NCBI RefSeq assembly: GCF_028453695.1
Contig: NC_135777.1
Span: 19,581,714 to 19,645,713 of the forward strand
DNA: 64,000 nucleotides
Origin: Augochlora pura
Taxonomy: Eukaryota; Arthropoda; Insecta; Hymenoptera; Halictidae
Direction of reading: 5' to 3'
Part shown: in pieces, positions 36,833-49,398 of the stretch
How the letters are laid out: every line of letters begins with the position of its first letter
Numbering within the stretch: position 1 is the first letter of the stretch
The notes under the pieces: model-generated
What the model was told of the DNA's origin: nothing
The model's database searches: none
Seen by the model: only the letters and a program-made list of their open reading frames with translations
Position numbers and translations under genes: made by a program

Positions 36833-37311
36833 CAGGGTGATTCACCTAAGCGTGTCACCCTTTGTCGCGCCACTAAAAACATGTACAATGTACGAGAATA
36901 TTTTATGTTTACCGGAAATAATTTCCTTGATAATGTAAATCAATTTGTCGAACTTTTATCACATAAATCCGGAAAATTTTATTTTTAATAATTATAAGCA
37001 ATTTAGTGAGAATAAATGATTAATCAAAACATTGTAAGGTGTCAAGGGATGCATAATGCGCAATGCTCAATATTTTATTTTATAATTTAGTGCTCAATAT
37101 TTTGATTTTTTTCCAGATCTTTTGTTGTTTAAAATCTGTATAATTCAATTTTACTCTTAACTGTATAATTCAATTTGTTAAAATTAGTTTAATTATTCAC
37201 GAGAAATAATTATTCGGTATCATATAGTCTTCGTTCGGCCATGTTGTTATCGAAGGAACGATTTCGAAAATAGTTAACAATTTATATGGTGCAGTTAGGT
37301 GAATCGCCCTG
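36833..37311. mobile_element. Tc1/mariner-type MITE-like element, 479 bp
   Basis: The left terminus CAGGGTGATTCACCTAA (36833-36849) and the reverse complement of the right terminus, CAGGGCGATTCACCTAA (37295-37311), match at 16 of 17 positions. Each end is directly flanked by TA (36831-36832 and 37312-37313), the target duplication of Tc1/mariner-superfamily transposons. The interior is AT-rich without a transposase frame and contains a 16-base direct repeat (CTGTATAATTCAATTT at 37137 and 37161). It is a non-autonomous element. Superfamily assignment is inferred from the TA and terminal repeats only. Confidence 0.8.
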
Positions 37312-38382
37312 TACACACCTTGAGACATCGCGAGGAATAAACGTGATTGCGAGCCGGACGGCGCTATTGTGCCCTCGCGACGATAAATTTTCTATTACGC
37401 CGCGACGTTAATATACATTTGAACGATAACGCTCGCGGAAGATTCTCCGATGATCACGGCTGCGTTAACGATGATTGTTCCGGGGCTCGTGGGGATCCGA
37501 CGTGGAAGGGGTTCTGATAAACGACCGACCTTTAGTGAAGATACATAAACTTGATACAGCGTTGTCGATGGTTTTTCTTGTTGCTGACGGCGTAAGTTGA
37601 TCAGAGATCGCGGTGATATCTAGATATAAGTGGCAACACTGTTGAAAGAATCGTCGGCGGGTCTTCCAATGTTGCAAAATAATTCTGTTCAATTTTAATT
37701 TTCATAACTTGTAAACTCCCAGGATTTAAGGATCACTAAATAATAAAAGTAATAAAAGTATCGTTAATGTTCATAGCCCTCTGACATTGTGCAGAAACAT
37801 ATAAACAATTAGCGGATCGAATACAAAATATTAAATGCACTAAATTTCATTCATTAAATCTTTTTACAATTTCGAACCGCATGTGCTCAATTTTTATATA
37901 AAAGAATTAAATCCGTATTCTACTTAACACAAACTGTACATATTTTTATTGCTATACTGTGGTTCATTTTAACTCAGTATATTTCAATCCTTGCATAAAT
38001 ACTCACTTCCTGACTGTTAATTAAATAAATACAGGTTAAACTAATAACAATAGAAAGAAGTGTCTTCAATGATGTGTTTCAATAAATTAAAGTTGAAATT
38101 GAGAATGGTCCAAGAATAAAAGTGTTCGCCTCGACCTAATTTAATTATCGAAACCCCACTTAAGAAACAGTTATCGCGTTAATATCTCGTGACTGGTAGA
38201 TTTTCTCACAGCATTGGCCTTCACGGGTTCGCAGCAAGTAGCCCCCGGTCGGTTCGCGGAAGATTTGTTGCGGCGTTGGACCGATAGACAGGCCTATTAA
38301 TCTGAATCGAACGAAAACTGGAACCTGATCGATAATCATCCGCCTACGTGGCCAGCGTTTACGAAAAATCGTACGGCCGGCC

Positions 38383-38405
38383 GTGTGCGCGCGCGCGCGC
38401 GCGCG
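38383..38405. repeat. (CG)n run
   Basis: GTGT followed by an alternating CG run of about 18 bases. Confidence 0.9.
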
Positions 38406-38791
38406 TTGGACGCCGTGTTTAATTCTCTATTCAAGGGATCCGACGATTCGAGGAGTGGCTTCCACCTCGCGGTATCACGATCAGGTTAATTTACGACAGG
38501 CCGGCAACGGCCGCCGTCTCGGAAACGATTAATATCGTCGGGGGCCCCGGGTTCTAACCGCCGCACTATTTTCGTCCGTTTCGGAGATTTCTCCGGTCGA
38601 CTTTCGGAAATATTTATCGCGCCGGGGCTCGCCACGATTATTCGTGGAAACTTTTCATCTAGATTCCAGGTCGTGGGGGGAGCGAAATTCCAATTATCCC
38701 TTTCCCGATGTTCTGATTAAACGCGCGGGCGCACCTGGGAACGCGCTGCCCAGGCCCGTGCTAACTCACGGGATTACCCGAGCTAATCCTG

Positions 38792-38810
38792 CCCCCCCCC
38801 CCCCCCCCCC
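38792..38810. repeat. Poly-C tract, 19 bases
   Basis: Nineteen consecutive C, followed by TACC and a TTCTTTTTCTC stretch. Confidence 0.9.
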
Positions 38811-39018
38811 TACCTTCTTTTTCTCTCGGGACCCCGACAGAAATCGGTTGGGCCCACGGACCCACGGACCGTATGGAGAAACACACGCGTAAAATCGACG
38901 AAGCTCGGTTTAATCGACAAGAATTTGCTCCGGCATCAAGATCGTCGCCGTGGGCGTTCCGAGACACACGAATTACGAGACCCGTGTCCTCGCTCTCGAC
39001 ATCACCTCCTCCTGTCTC

Positions 39019-39042
39019 CGCGCGCGCCCGCGCGCGCGCGCG
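39019..39042. repeat. (CG)n run with one interruption
   Basis: An alternating CG run broken by a CCC in the middle, then AGGGGTG. Confidence 0.85.
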
Positions 39043-40295
39043 AGGGGTGTCCGTTCACGATCCGAGGCTAATGTAAGCAGAGGCATAAATTTCATCGGTA
39101 TCGTCCTCCTTCGGTTCTTCCATCTTTGTGGACGGGCCCCGCGTCCCGTCGCTTTTAACGTGGCCCAGAAATGGTCCTTCACAAATCAGCTGGCTGGTCT
39201 ACGCGCGTAAACTAGAGTACGCCGGGACTTTACGCTCTTTAACACCATGGATTAGCTTCGCTGTACTACTCTAAATATCATTTAGATTCTTCAAAAATTT
39301 CAAGATCGATTTTTGTTGAATACACTTTAATGTAGGCTATTATAGGTCAACATTTACATTTCATGTCATATACATTTCTTGGCAAGGACCGATTGCAGTG
39401 TTTTTAGTTGTTTTAGGGAATGATTAATTTTAATGAATAAGACCTGTTGGATTCTTTCATTTTTTTATTTTATAAAATATTGGTGATGCCATAATAATCG
39501 ACAGGAAATATAAGTTGTTACACGTGAGACGATGAGATCGTACCAAGGTCGAAATATTAATGTGATATGTCAGTTTTGGCAAATGGATCCATCATATCGT
39601 TATCGTTTATAATTAATTTATGGCCTGACTGATGAAGCACAGGGTAAGAATAATGTTTTTATGTATATAAGTAATAAATAGTTGAATCAGATGTAGAAAT
39701 ATAATTCTAAACAAATTAATTTGTATTTTGATTCTACTCCTCATTTTCATTATTGTACAATAATATTAATAATATAGTATAATTAACGACATCACATTAA
39801 TTCTAATTTCTACACAACGACGACACACGACTCACACTAATTTCTAAACAGCGAGCTTCTATTAACTCGAACAATTATTCCAAAATTCCTCCGAGATTTG
39901 TATCATTTCGTGTTCCAAGCATTCGCGTTACACTTCCACGCGCGTTCTTCGTGCAAGCTGCGACGAGTCCGCTCCCGTCAACGAACACAACGCCGCCTGA
40001 AAAAAAAGTATATTAACCCACCCCGGTTCGGGGCCGTCCGTGGTAACGAAACCTTCTTCGGGGAACACCGAGCTTACCCAACTCGAGCATAAAGATGTTT
40101 TTAGCACGGTTGTACCTAATCGTCGGTAATAATATTCCTTAGGAAAGCAACCGGAGGGGTCCATTCTATAATCTTAATTGCATCTCGCCGTCAATAAACG
40201 AAGCGTCCGGAGAGCAGCGAGCCTAAGTAGGAAGAAGTTCCATCCTCTCGATTTTATTTCGCCACGAGGAATCCTCGTGAGGCAGTCCGTAGGTT

Positions 40296-40314
40296 CGCGC
40301 GCGCGCGAGCGCGC
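40296..40314. repeat. (CG)n run
   Basis: CGCGCGCGCG, an A, then GCGCGC, in a GC-rich block. Confidence 0.8.
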
Positions 40315-40551
40315 ATACTAACGCAGAGACGAGCATGGCCGTGTCCGTGAGCACGACATGGAGATACTCCAATTCCAGTTTCACCGAATTATCATAATGA
40401 CCTCTCCGCCGGACTCGAGAGATGGAGGTCGATTTCTAATTCCTCGTTTGCGGTGCTCGGCCGGGCATCTCCATAAATTCAGAAGTTTACGCGCGTTTGC
40501 TTAGTTTTTTACGATCCGCCCAGTTTTCAGCTGGTATAACCCGGGGGGCCA

Positions 40552-40572
40552 GGGGGGGGGGGGGCGGGGGGG
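40552..40572 (+). repeat. Poly-G tract with single C
   Basis: Thirteen G, one C and seven G in a row, just after CCGGGGGGCCA. It could form a G-quadruplex. The exact length may be unreliable in assembly. Confidence 0.85.
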
Positions 40573-42781
40573 AACGCTGCCGGGCGGACCGTCCGAATCA
40601 ACGGCAGCCAAGATTCTCGATCACGAGCCACGATTGTCGCCGTTCGTGGGTTTCACAATCCAGCGGCGAGAGCACCGAAACCGGGTGGATCGCGCCGGTA
40701 GGAGACGGTCGCGATCTAAGCGATCCGTCTAGGCTATTTCAGAGACGTTACGCGATCCACGACGGCCTTCGTCGATCGATTTCCGTCGTTTCCCTTTCTG
40801 GATGGCTCGCGAGACTGCTCGAGCTGGATTCCGCGGATGCCGGCGACCAGGGATCGATGCGTGCTCGAGTCAACTAGAACCGGAAGTTGTCGCGCGTGCT
40901 TCTAAGTCATCTGCGCTTGGCTGCTTAACGCTTGCGCACAATGTGCTGGTTAACAATGTAGGTTTCACATTGGTTTAAAATTCTGCACAGTCTGAAGACT
41001 CTTTTATAGAATATGATTAAATTAATTAATTGATTAATGCATGCATTTAATAATAGATATGGACAGCGGCCTAAATGAATGTTTTGTCATTCTCGTAGAA
41101 CAACGTGTAATCTATATTTGATAGAAAATGAGGTTAGCTCGTTAGTTCAAGTATTATTTAAATTATTCTTTTAAAGCTTAATTCTTATTTGAATTATTCT
41201 TTTATACAGAATTCTTCACTTATGCTTGGTCGCTTTAATTAATTGTTTCCTTTTAACTCCCGCAAAATGATAGCTGTATCAAATTAGATCCAGAGTATTT
41301 AAATCGGTCTCTCAAGTATTAAATTTTCAACAATTGAATAAAATATATAGCTGTTACTTAAAATTGTTCTAAATGTTTGCCAACAGTACACTTGCGAAAA
41401 TGGCCGCCGACGGCTCTTTTCACCGACATTTCTTAATATAATTCCTAATCGATAATTGATTCTAATATAAAATATAATTCCTCATATGAATTCGCGACGT
41501 CTTAGAAAATCGATAGATTGAATCAAAAGTGAATTGAAAATATATTTTCCTTTCTAATGGCTCTAAAAATTGCGTAACAATATATTTTATTCACTTTCGT
41601 TACAAATGGAGAAAATAGGCAGCCTAGACAATCCAAGTGTACGTAAATACTTTCGACAATTTTTCCATCGCAGCATCGACCTGTCAGAGTCGCGTCCAGG
41701 GTGGCAGCGCCTCGTTAGCGATTCGCCGCGTCCGAATCAATCGGCCGCGAACTTTTCCATCGGATCGTCGCTCCACCTGCTGCGTCGAATCTGTTATTCA
41801 AATACGCGGCGCTCGGAGTGGCGCGGATCGGTTGTAGCCTTGCACCGGCCCACGTCGTCGAACCGGGTGCCGGCGTCTCGTCTATCGTTCTCGGCGAGGT
41901 CCGCGTGACACATGGTAATTAATAAATTCTAGGGAAGCGGCCGCGATGAAAAGCGTCGGCTGCTCGTTGCGCCGCGGCGGCGCTACATACACGCCGTTGC
42001 TGCTGCACGCGCGCCTATAAATAAGCCCCGCGGGGCCCCCGGTCGCAAGACAATGAAAGGAAAAAAAAAAGGCTGTGTTAACAAAAGCCGCCGGGTGAAT
42101 TTAATAACGATTCATCGGACGCGGCGGGCCGCTGATTACGCGTCCCGCGAGCCGCATTGACGCGCGCGAATCGTTCTCGCCAATGGAAAGTTGTAGAATC
42201 TTTCACGGCGGCCGCGGCCCGGGCCCGGGAATCAGCCGGCCCTTAACGTGTAATTCGACGTGTTAACGTTATTATAACGCGCCGGTTCCCAGCCCCGGCG
42301 AATGATTATGCGGTTAAAGAGCGCGCCGGGCTCCATAGACCGCGACCGGCTACAAAGCAGCTGACTTGTAAAGGATGTAGACGCCGTACGTCCGTTAATA
42401 GCTGACATCATGAATGGCGGGAATTTCATGCCTTTCCCGTCCGCGACAGGTCCCTATCCTCCTCTTGCTTTTCTTTCGCTCGTTTCGCGTCATAATGAAC
42501 GAGACATCTGTATCCTTGACGGACCGATCTAGCTCCGGTTTCACGGAACCGGCCTTGTTTCCGGAGAGATCCGCCGATGGACCCTCCCCGCTCCCTGGAC
42601 ATCTTCCTCGTGCTCTATGGCAACTCGGAAACCGGAGAAACCGATCCGAGGAGGAATCAAACCCTGAAGAGCCGTGCCCGTGAAAATAACACGAAGAGAA
42701 ACGGTCCACAAAATGCATGCTAAATTGTAATAATTTGCTCAGTATTTATAGGTGTTTATGTCTACTTTCTTTTAACTGATT

Positions 42782-42840
42782 GCTTATCTATTTATCTATT
42801 TGTCTAATTATCTATTTATTTATTTCTTTATTTACTTGTC
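42782..42840. repeat. TTTA/TCTA tetranucleotide simple repeat
   Basis: Variants of TTATCTA and TTTATTTA are repeated across about 60 bases at the start of an AT-rich island. This repeat produces the Tyr/Phe/Ile-rich beginning of a chance open frame. Confidence 0.85.
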
Positions 42841-43639
42841 AATGTACCATTTTATTTCTATGATATTTCTTTACGTATTTATTATGTCTGTACAAAATTA
42901 TATTAATCTTTTATCTATCTTAGATGTTATAGCGATCATCACTTGTTCAAGGAATGGAGTATATTCAGTGCTGTGCCATTGTATACTCTTCGTCTCTCTA
43001 ACAAGGAAACGTAACGGAAAGATAGCAGTATTTCTAATTTGCACCACCCAGTCGATACATAGTGTTCCAAACAGGTGTCTATCTCCGCCAGCAAGACGCA
43101 TAGACGACGCCGGAAGGCGGCGCGCCCCGGGCAACGTTGCCCGCAAAGTGGTGCAGGCCGGTGTGGCCCGGACTCGGCCCTTTTTTTCGCCGGGCACACA
43201 GGTGAACGGGGCGATGGGAGAGCGAAGGCACCGCATAAGCCGGCGTGTGGGATGAAGTCTTCCCCGCGAAGCGGCCATTATCGTTATGATCACGGCCAGG
43301 TAGATGCCACCCCGTGATTACCGTATCGGCCGGCGATCGACGGCGACAGGACTCGCCATTATGCGATCGACACCTTCCGAGACACGTTCGCGCCGTAAAT
43401 CATCGGCTAAACGGAAAAGCCCGTCGGCTGTGTTTACGGGCTGAACGCCGGGAATGTTTGCGGCGCGGTGCACGCGCCTACACGTGCATTGATTTCACGC
43501 CGGGGCCAAGGTGGGTGTGCGCAAAACACACAGCAAGCGCCGAACGCGGCGCGGACCGTCCTCGTGCGGGGCCGCGAAAAAATCCGGGCCGGTTGCCGGC
43601 CGATGGGGAATTGAAATTGAACAACTCCCTCCTTCGGTA

Positions 43640-43660
43640 GGGTGGGGTGGGGGGTGGGGG
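43640..43660 (+). other. G-quadruplex-type motif, T1 loops
   Basis: G3-T-G4-T-G6-T-G5: four G tracts separated by single T. One-base loops are known to favour very stable parallel quadruplexes. It stands in GC-rich DNA with no gene next to it. Confidence 0.75.
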
Positions 43661-46360
43661 CCAGATTGTTTAATCAATTGATGCGTCGCTGACTCGCGGA
43701 CGCGTAATGATACCGATGCAAATTCACCGAGCGGAGGAGTACGTGATGATCGTGGCGCCGAAGGGTTCTTTCGTGAGAAGCTCCGCCGCGTGAGCGAAGG
43801 GAGTAAGGGCCTCCTGGAATAGGCTTGTCGTTGTTAGAACACGGTATTGTAATAATTTGTTTAACTGTTGATAGCGCTCCGACGTTCTTTATCCCGTGAT
43901 TGACTGCCTGCAATTTTGTTGGACGAATAGGGTTTGCTTCGTCTGCGAACTTCGCGCTGGGCCTACGACCTCTAAGAAGACGCGTGCGTGGTGGATCTTC
44001 CTGTACCGAGGATAATTTCGTTTTCAGCGGATCCGTGCTATGAAATATTTATTATTCCTTGGCTGTAAATAACGCCGAGGAAAGCAAGCCCTTTTAACCT
44101 GGGTTCGCTGGAGGAATCATCAGCAATTCTAGCGGACCATGTCTCTTGATTCTGGGAGTGTTGGAAGGATGGTTTAGGATAGTATATCTACAATATACAA
44201 TGCGGTGTTTTTATTGTAGTTGTATAATAGTTTAACTCCTTTTTAAATTTATTTTTATTTAAAAGCTAAGAGACAGTTGAACAGAATTTACCGTACAGCG
44301 ACGTCTGTTTATATAAGAAGAAATTCCGGGATTCCCAGTACTTTTCTTGTACAATGTCCAGATAACCATCTACAAACGATTTTTAAGAACATTTTGAAAA
44401 AGGTGTTGATAAAATATTTTCGCACAGGCGTTTAAAATGTCCATTTTGCAACGCCCCAAGAAATTCCTGAATAGCAGACGTTGTTGTTTGCCTACAGGAA
44501 CGGTATAATCCGAGAACAGAATATCCACATAAATTCCGTTCACTTTCAGTTCTATGGATCTCGCCTCTCTGATCGATCTTCGAAAACAATTTTCATTTTC
44601 TAAACGATGCGACGCAAAGACGTGTGAATTTCGAGCTGCGATCGAAACCGGTACCCAACATCCCGATGCTCACGGAACGAGCAGGTCGAGGCCTTTTCAA
44701 TCAATTAGAGACACTTTTGCGGGACGCTCGGGTTCTCGAATTCTCATCCTCCACGCACGTCCGTCCGGCATCCTCGCCGCCGGTATTAATAACCATGATC
44801 GTTCCCAGCCGTGAAATATCCGTTGAAATTGAATATCGAGGCGTTTAGAAATCCTAAGTCGCGTCTCGCCGGCGACGCGGTCTCACCGAGAGGCATTATT
44901 TATCGGTCACCTGTTACACAGGGTCAGTATCGTGTGGCGAAATTATCATAAGTCGGGCTTGTGTTCACGGAAAACCGAGCCCCGCCGCGACATTATATTT
45001 AGACGCGGCAACTGATCGGCGCTCCGCCTAAAAGGAGATTCCTCGGGCACGGAGAAGCGATCCGGCGTCGCGGTTCATCGGCTGCGCCGAATACGTTCGC
45101 GTTTAAATATTCATTTCGGCATAGACGCGTAGACGAAAAAGAGAAATTACACGGGGGACAGCGCGAAGCGTGCGGACCCGTTCGGAGCGAGACGGAACAC
45201 GGTTTACGATGGCAGGTATTAATTTACCGAATAAAGATAACACACCGCCACGGGTCTATGGTAATGAGACAATTATAAATTCCGTGGAAGCGTCGGACCG
45301 GGCTAAATCATCACCTACCTGATTCCGTTACCGTCGATCATCGGCCGGGGTCGCGGCCGTTCGTGTTTCCGTTCGGTGTACTTACCGGGGGACCGATAAG
45401 TGCGGATCGTTTTACGCCGGCCGCGGCGCCGCGTAAAAATCACCAAAATTGACAGCAATTTGCGACGCTTCGTAATCCACGGTCCTCTTCATTCACACCG
45501 GGACCCGGCCGGGGTCTGGCCCGAGCGAGAGACCACGGCACCGTTCCCCGGACACCATCATCATCGCCCGATGAGGTCGAGACGGACCATCCCGCCGGTG
45601 CTACGTGATCGGTGTGGTGTTACAGCAATTTCTACGATACCAGGCACGTTGCCGTACGTGAGCAACGTTGTCGTGAACGCTCTCCAGGCAACAATAAGGG
45701 GAACCCTTAAGGGGTTACGTGCACCCAACGCGGGCCCGAAAAACAACGCTCACCTGCCGGATATTTTATTGATAGAAACAAAGTCCCTGTAATTCTTTAA
45801 TGATCGACTCGCGTACAGTGAAAACTCTTTTATCGGCTGTAATCTGTTATTTGGAGATTTCGCACGGTTTAAATCGACGACGCGAAACTCGCCTCGCGAA
45901 TTTCTATTGCGTCTATAGGCGTCGAGGAACGAGAAGGTGAAAAGATGATCGTTTCTTTGTGTTGTATTATTTTAATTATTAAACAGGAGAATTTCGTGTA
46001 TGTTAATTGGTCATTAGAAAAGTATAATTTACCTTCTTTCTTAGGTGTGACGAACCTGATTGGATTTTATTATTGACAACGTTCGCATGGTATTATGTGA
46101 CTACCTTGTGAAAATGAAATTAAGTAATTTAAATAACATTTATTTAATTTAACAATCGATAGCTTGAAAGTCTCATTAGATTATATTCTAATGATGCTCT
46201 CAGGCATGCATAATGAATACTTTGACGTTAGTAATGCTATGAAAAATTAAATATTTATCTTAAATATTCGACTTTGCTATATGATAATGAGAACAGCGAA
46301 AAATCGCTTGTTATGACATCATCTCGAAATTGAACGTACATAGTGTTACAATGTATTTCC

Positions 46361-46429
46361 TTTTCATTTATATTACTATTAATAAATGTCCTCGAAAGAC
46401 CTTTCATTAATATTACTAATAGGACATTT
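46361..46429. repeat. Short direct repeat with hairpin
   Basis: TTTCATTTATATTACTATTAATA (46364 on) is repeated loosely about 39 bases later (TTTCATTAATATTACTAATA). AAATGTCC (46384-46391) and GGACATTT (46422-46429) form an 8-base inverted repeat around a 30-base loop. Confidence 0.6.
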
Positions 46430-47710
46430 GATTTCATAGTCTTTTTCTAGTATAAGCTCTCCATCCTCTTGCTACAATTGCTGCTATATTTCCTCAGCGT
46501 CGACTCTGCAAAAAATGTCAATCGTATTTCATAAAATGAATTTATGAAAGAAAGCCGATTTCCCGAATCGTCGAAACTGGTTTAATCCACAACCAACGCG
46601 TCCGCCACGTTGGTCACATCGCGAGCATAACGCCCGAATGTTAATTCGCTCGTAAATCCTGAAAGAGTTGCCACCGTACCCGGGGATCCCCCTAAAACAC
46701 GTGCACGTCCGACGGTGCCCGCTTATTTACTAATATCGAATTTATATTCGACGACAATATTATGGAAACCCGTACCGCGTATATCAACGTCCGTTTAAAT
46801 AACGCGGACCATGCGAGCGTCTCTAGGCGCGTTTTTTTTTGTCCCCCCCCTCGACAGATCACGATCTGAAAAATTCGTCGCCCGAGGCGGCCTCGTATAA
46901 AACGGCCGCTGTCCCGATTTCAAAAGCTCCCCGGTCACATTTCACGCGAACCGCTCTTAGCCTACGCGCCAAACGACACCGGCGGATCATAGCTATTAAT
47001 TCCCCGCGCCGTGAACGTCTCTGTATTTAAAACACGGTAACGATAAGTCATTGAGTAATCGACAGGCGGCCGGCGCGGGAGTGACGCGACTGACGTCACC
47101 ACGTGGGAAATCGCGGGTGAAAGTTTTAAAATGCTAGCCGGTCGGATCCACGCGCTATCCGGGGATCGATCGCTGATCAATCGCTACCAGCTCGTGGACT
47201 TTTGGCTGCTCTACGTTAAGCGACTTATAGTCGCGCGATCGTAATCATTTCTAGACCTTGGCAAGGACGATTATAGACTTATGAGAGTTTCAACCCTTAC
47301 TTGAATTTTTCAAATTTCTAAGTGCGAGTAAGTTTACATTGAAACGTTGCAAACTTGATGAGTTAATAAGGGATTACATGAATTTTTAAATAAATATATT
47401 AACATATATTAATGACTTTTTTAAAGCTTTGTGGAGGCATCGTAATTTGGTCAAATATATGGATAGGCCATGCCTCTGGAAGCAACATTGTCGCTAAAAA
47501 ACATGATAAACAGCTAAGCGACTTCGAAGTCACGCCGAGCACTATAGAATAAAAAGAACCATTGCAGAGAGAGGATTAACGTGCTCGACGGCCAACTTCT
47601 ATTATCACCTAAAAATCAACCCTGAACACGAAGTCCAATCGACACTCGGCCGGTGTCTCCGTCCATAGGAAACGGACGGAACGAATATGGACCACCCGAC
47701 CGCCCCTTCC

Positions 47711-47742
47711 CCCGTGGTCCCGGCAGTCCCGTGGTCCCGGCC
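47711..47742. repeat. 17-bp direct repeat, two copies
   Basis: CCCGTGGTCCCGGC occurs twice, 17 bases apart, with CAGT between the copies. Confidence 0.75.
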
Positions 47743-47949
47743 ACGAGAATTATTTATACCCATCCCTAGAAACAGGGGGGGACCACGTCGTAGCTGCCGC
47801 TCCCGGGCCACCGCCGCAGTAACTCAACTTAGAAAACAACGCCCGTAAGCGTTCATGTGTCCCAGGTAGCGGTAAATTAGTAGCGTAGGGCCCCGAATTT
47901 CGACCGCGGCGAACGCGGCCGGTGACAACGGGGGAGGAACGGAAGGGAA

Positions 47950-47981
47950 GGGGTGGGGGGGACGGGGGTCGGGGGACGGGG
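47950..47981 (+). other. G-quadruplex-type motif
   Basis: G tracts of 4, 7, 5, 5 and 4 bases are separated by T, AC, TC and AC, and followed directly by TGTCCCC. It fits a multi-tract quadruplex pattern on the plus strand. Confidence 0.65.
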
Positions 47982-49370
47982 TGTCCCCTCGGCCGGCGAA
48001 CGGGGCCCGCAGCGGGTCTTTCTATGCTCCACCGTTGGACGTCCCGCGGCGAGGCCAGGCACTCCTGATTAAAATTACTCTGCCGAGATCCGGCGAGATT
48101 TCCGCGGCGAAATTTATGAAATTGTCCCGGTTTATTGTTTTAAATGAGCTTGCGTTCCCGAAGAGATCAGCGCCGGATAAGGGGTTCCCTGTAAATCCAG
48201 GTCCGCCGGGTGAAAAAGGGACGGTAGGAGAGGAGAGGCAGCGACAGGGCACGGGAACGGTGCGCGCGCCGGTGGGGGCGGTCGACCCCCTAGTGCGGCA
48301 ACCGCACTGAAAATCGTCCGGGCAGGAATTAAAACCGAGAGGTGGCTTCGATCCTTTCTGATCCGATCACGGGAGCACGTCCGTCTTGCGGCGCCTGTCC
48401 TTGTGGGAGTGGCTGGGACTTTCTCGGCTGGACGCGTCTTTTTACCATTATTCATTCGCTCGGGGATGCTCGGTCGGCTGAAGACGGTAGACGCTAGGTC
48501 GAGCCATTAGTGACGACGATTTTTGTCGACTTTGATTAACCTTTTATGGATTTTTGTGTATACGGTAGAATTTCGTTTATTTCAACTTCTTTTACTGGAA
48601 TGGAACTTTAGGTAATAATTTAGTGAATTAAGAATTTCGTTTGTTTTTTTGTCTCAGACAAATATAATAGAATAGTCGAAATCATGACAACCACAAGGAT
48701 TGATTGACAATTTATCTTATTTTTAGTACCAAAACTAATAGATTTATTTGAAAAAAGGTGATTTAAGAATTAGCACAGCACAGTTATAAAAAGAAGTATC
48801 CAAAGAAGAAACAAAAGAAACGCGTGCCGAATTAGAATAATCGGAGATCGACAGAACCCTTCGCTCGCAAGAAACGCCTAACTCCGACCGGCAGCTGCGA
48901 ACCCGTCTCCTCAACGTCCCGGCACCGGATAGGCAATCAAACACGCGGAGAAAACCGGCGTGGTGGGGGTCGGATAAAATTCTGTCGCCGCGAGTAACCA
49001 TTCATCGAGGCGATCGAAAACGAAGCGACTCTTCACGCAGCCGGCGCGCGGCTCGATTAAAAATATTCGCGCGCCGGCGGTACACGCGATCCGGCCGCTA
49101 TTAATCTTCCAGTTAACCTTTATGATTACGTTTTTGACGTTCCGCGCGGAGACCGGGGCCGATCCGCTCGGAGGCGAACACACGCGGCGCGGCGCGGCGA
49201 CGCGCGTCGATGGAAACGCGACTGCGCCGGGGCCCCGGTGCGTGTGTATCGTGAGAAAATTATGGAATCTCATCTCGCGGGAATTCCGATGGAACGGCAG
49301 GTGCGGATCCGACGGTGCCAATCATGAGATCCCGGGACCGGCGATCAGGGGGGCCGACGGGGTCGCGCGT

Positions 49371-49398
49371 CGCCGCATCGCCGCATCGCCGCATCGCG
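49371..49398. repeat. 8-bp minisatellite, CGCCGCAT unit
   Basis: Three perfect copies of CGCCGCAT plus a partial fourth. Confidence 0.85.

Larger units (their letters stand above)
32001..40000. other. Non-coding GC/AT mosaic, block 5
   Basis: No recognised gene. AT-rich islands are at about 32030-32410, 33540-33760, 34900-35470, 35870-36150, 36860-37310, 37680-38150 and 39260-39880. Two of these islands coincide with inverted-repeat elements (33543-33760 and 36833-37311). The block also has a TTAGG-like degenerate stretch, a (TG)n microsatellite, (CG)n runs near 38.39 and 39.03 kb, and poly-G and poly-C tracts. Confidence 0.6.
40001..48000. other. Non-coding GC/AT mosaic, block 6
   Basis: No recognised gene. 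AT-rich islands are at about 40950-41590, 42720-43050, 44160-44420, 45940-46560 and 47260-47480. The strongest G-quadruplex-type motif of the window is at 43640-43660, and another G-rich motif is at 47950-47981. A TTTA/TCTA-rich simple repeat opens the 42.78 kb island. A palindromic AACCCTTAAGGGGTT lies at 45702-45716. Minus-strand donor-like sites are at 45753 (CAG|GTGAGC), 45385 (CCG|GTAAGT) and 45314 (CAG|GTAGGT), without a convincing exon attached. Confidence 0.6.

Noticed and set aside
42800..43255. 151-codon frame starting with a Phe/Tyr/Ile-rich stretch resembling membrane segments
   Set aside because: The hydrophobic start is a translation of the TTTA/TCTA simple repeat, and the rest is GC-rich chance frame.
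44383..44589. 68-codon minus-strand frame beginning MFSKIDQRGEIHRTE that vaguely recalled a transposase fragment
   Set aside because: No catalytic motif or family signature, and no terminal repeats around it.
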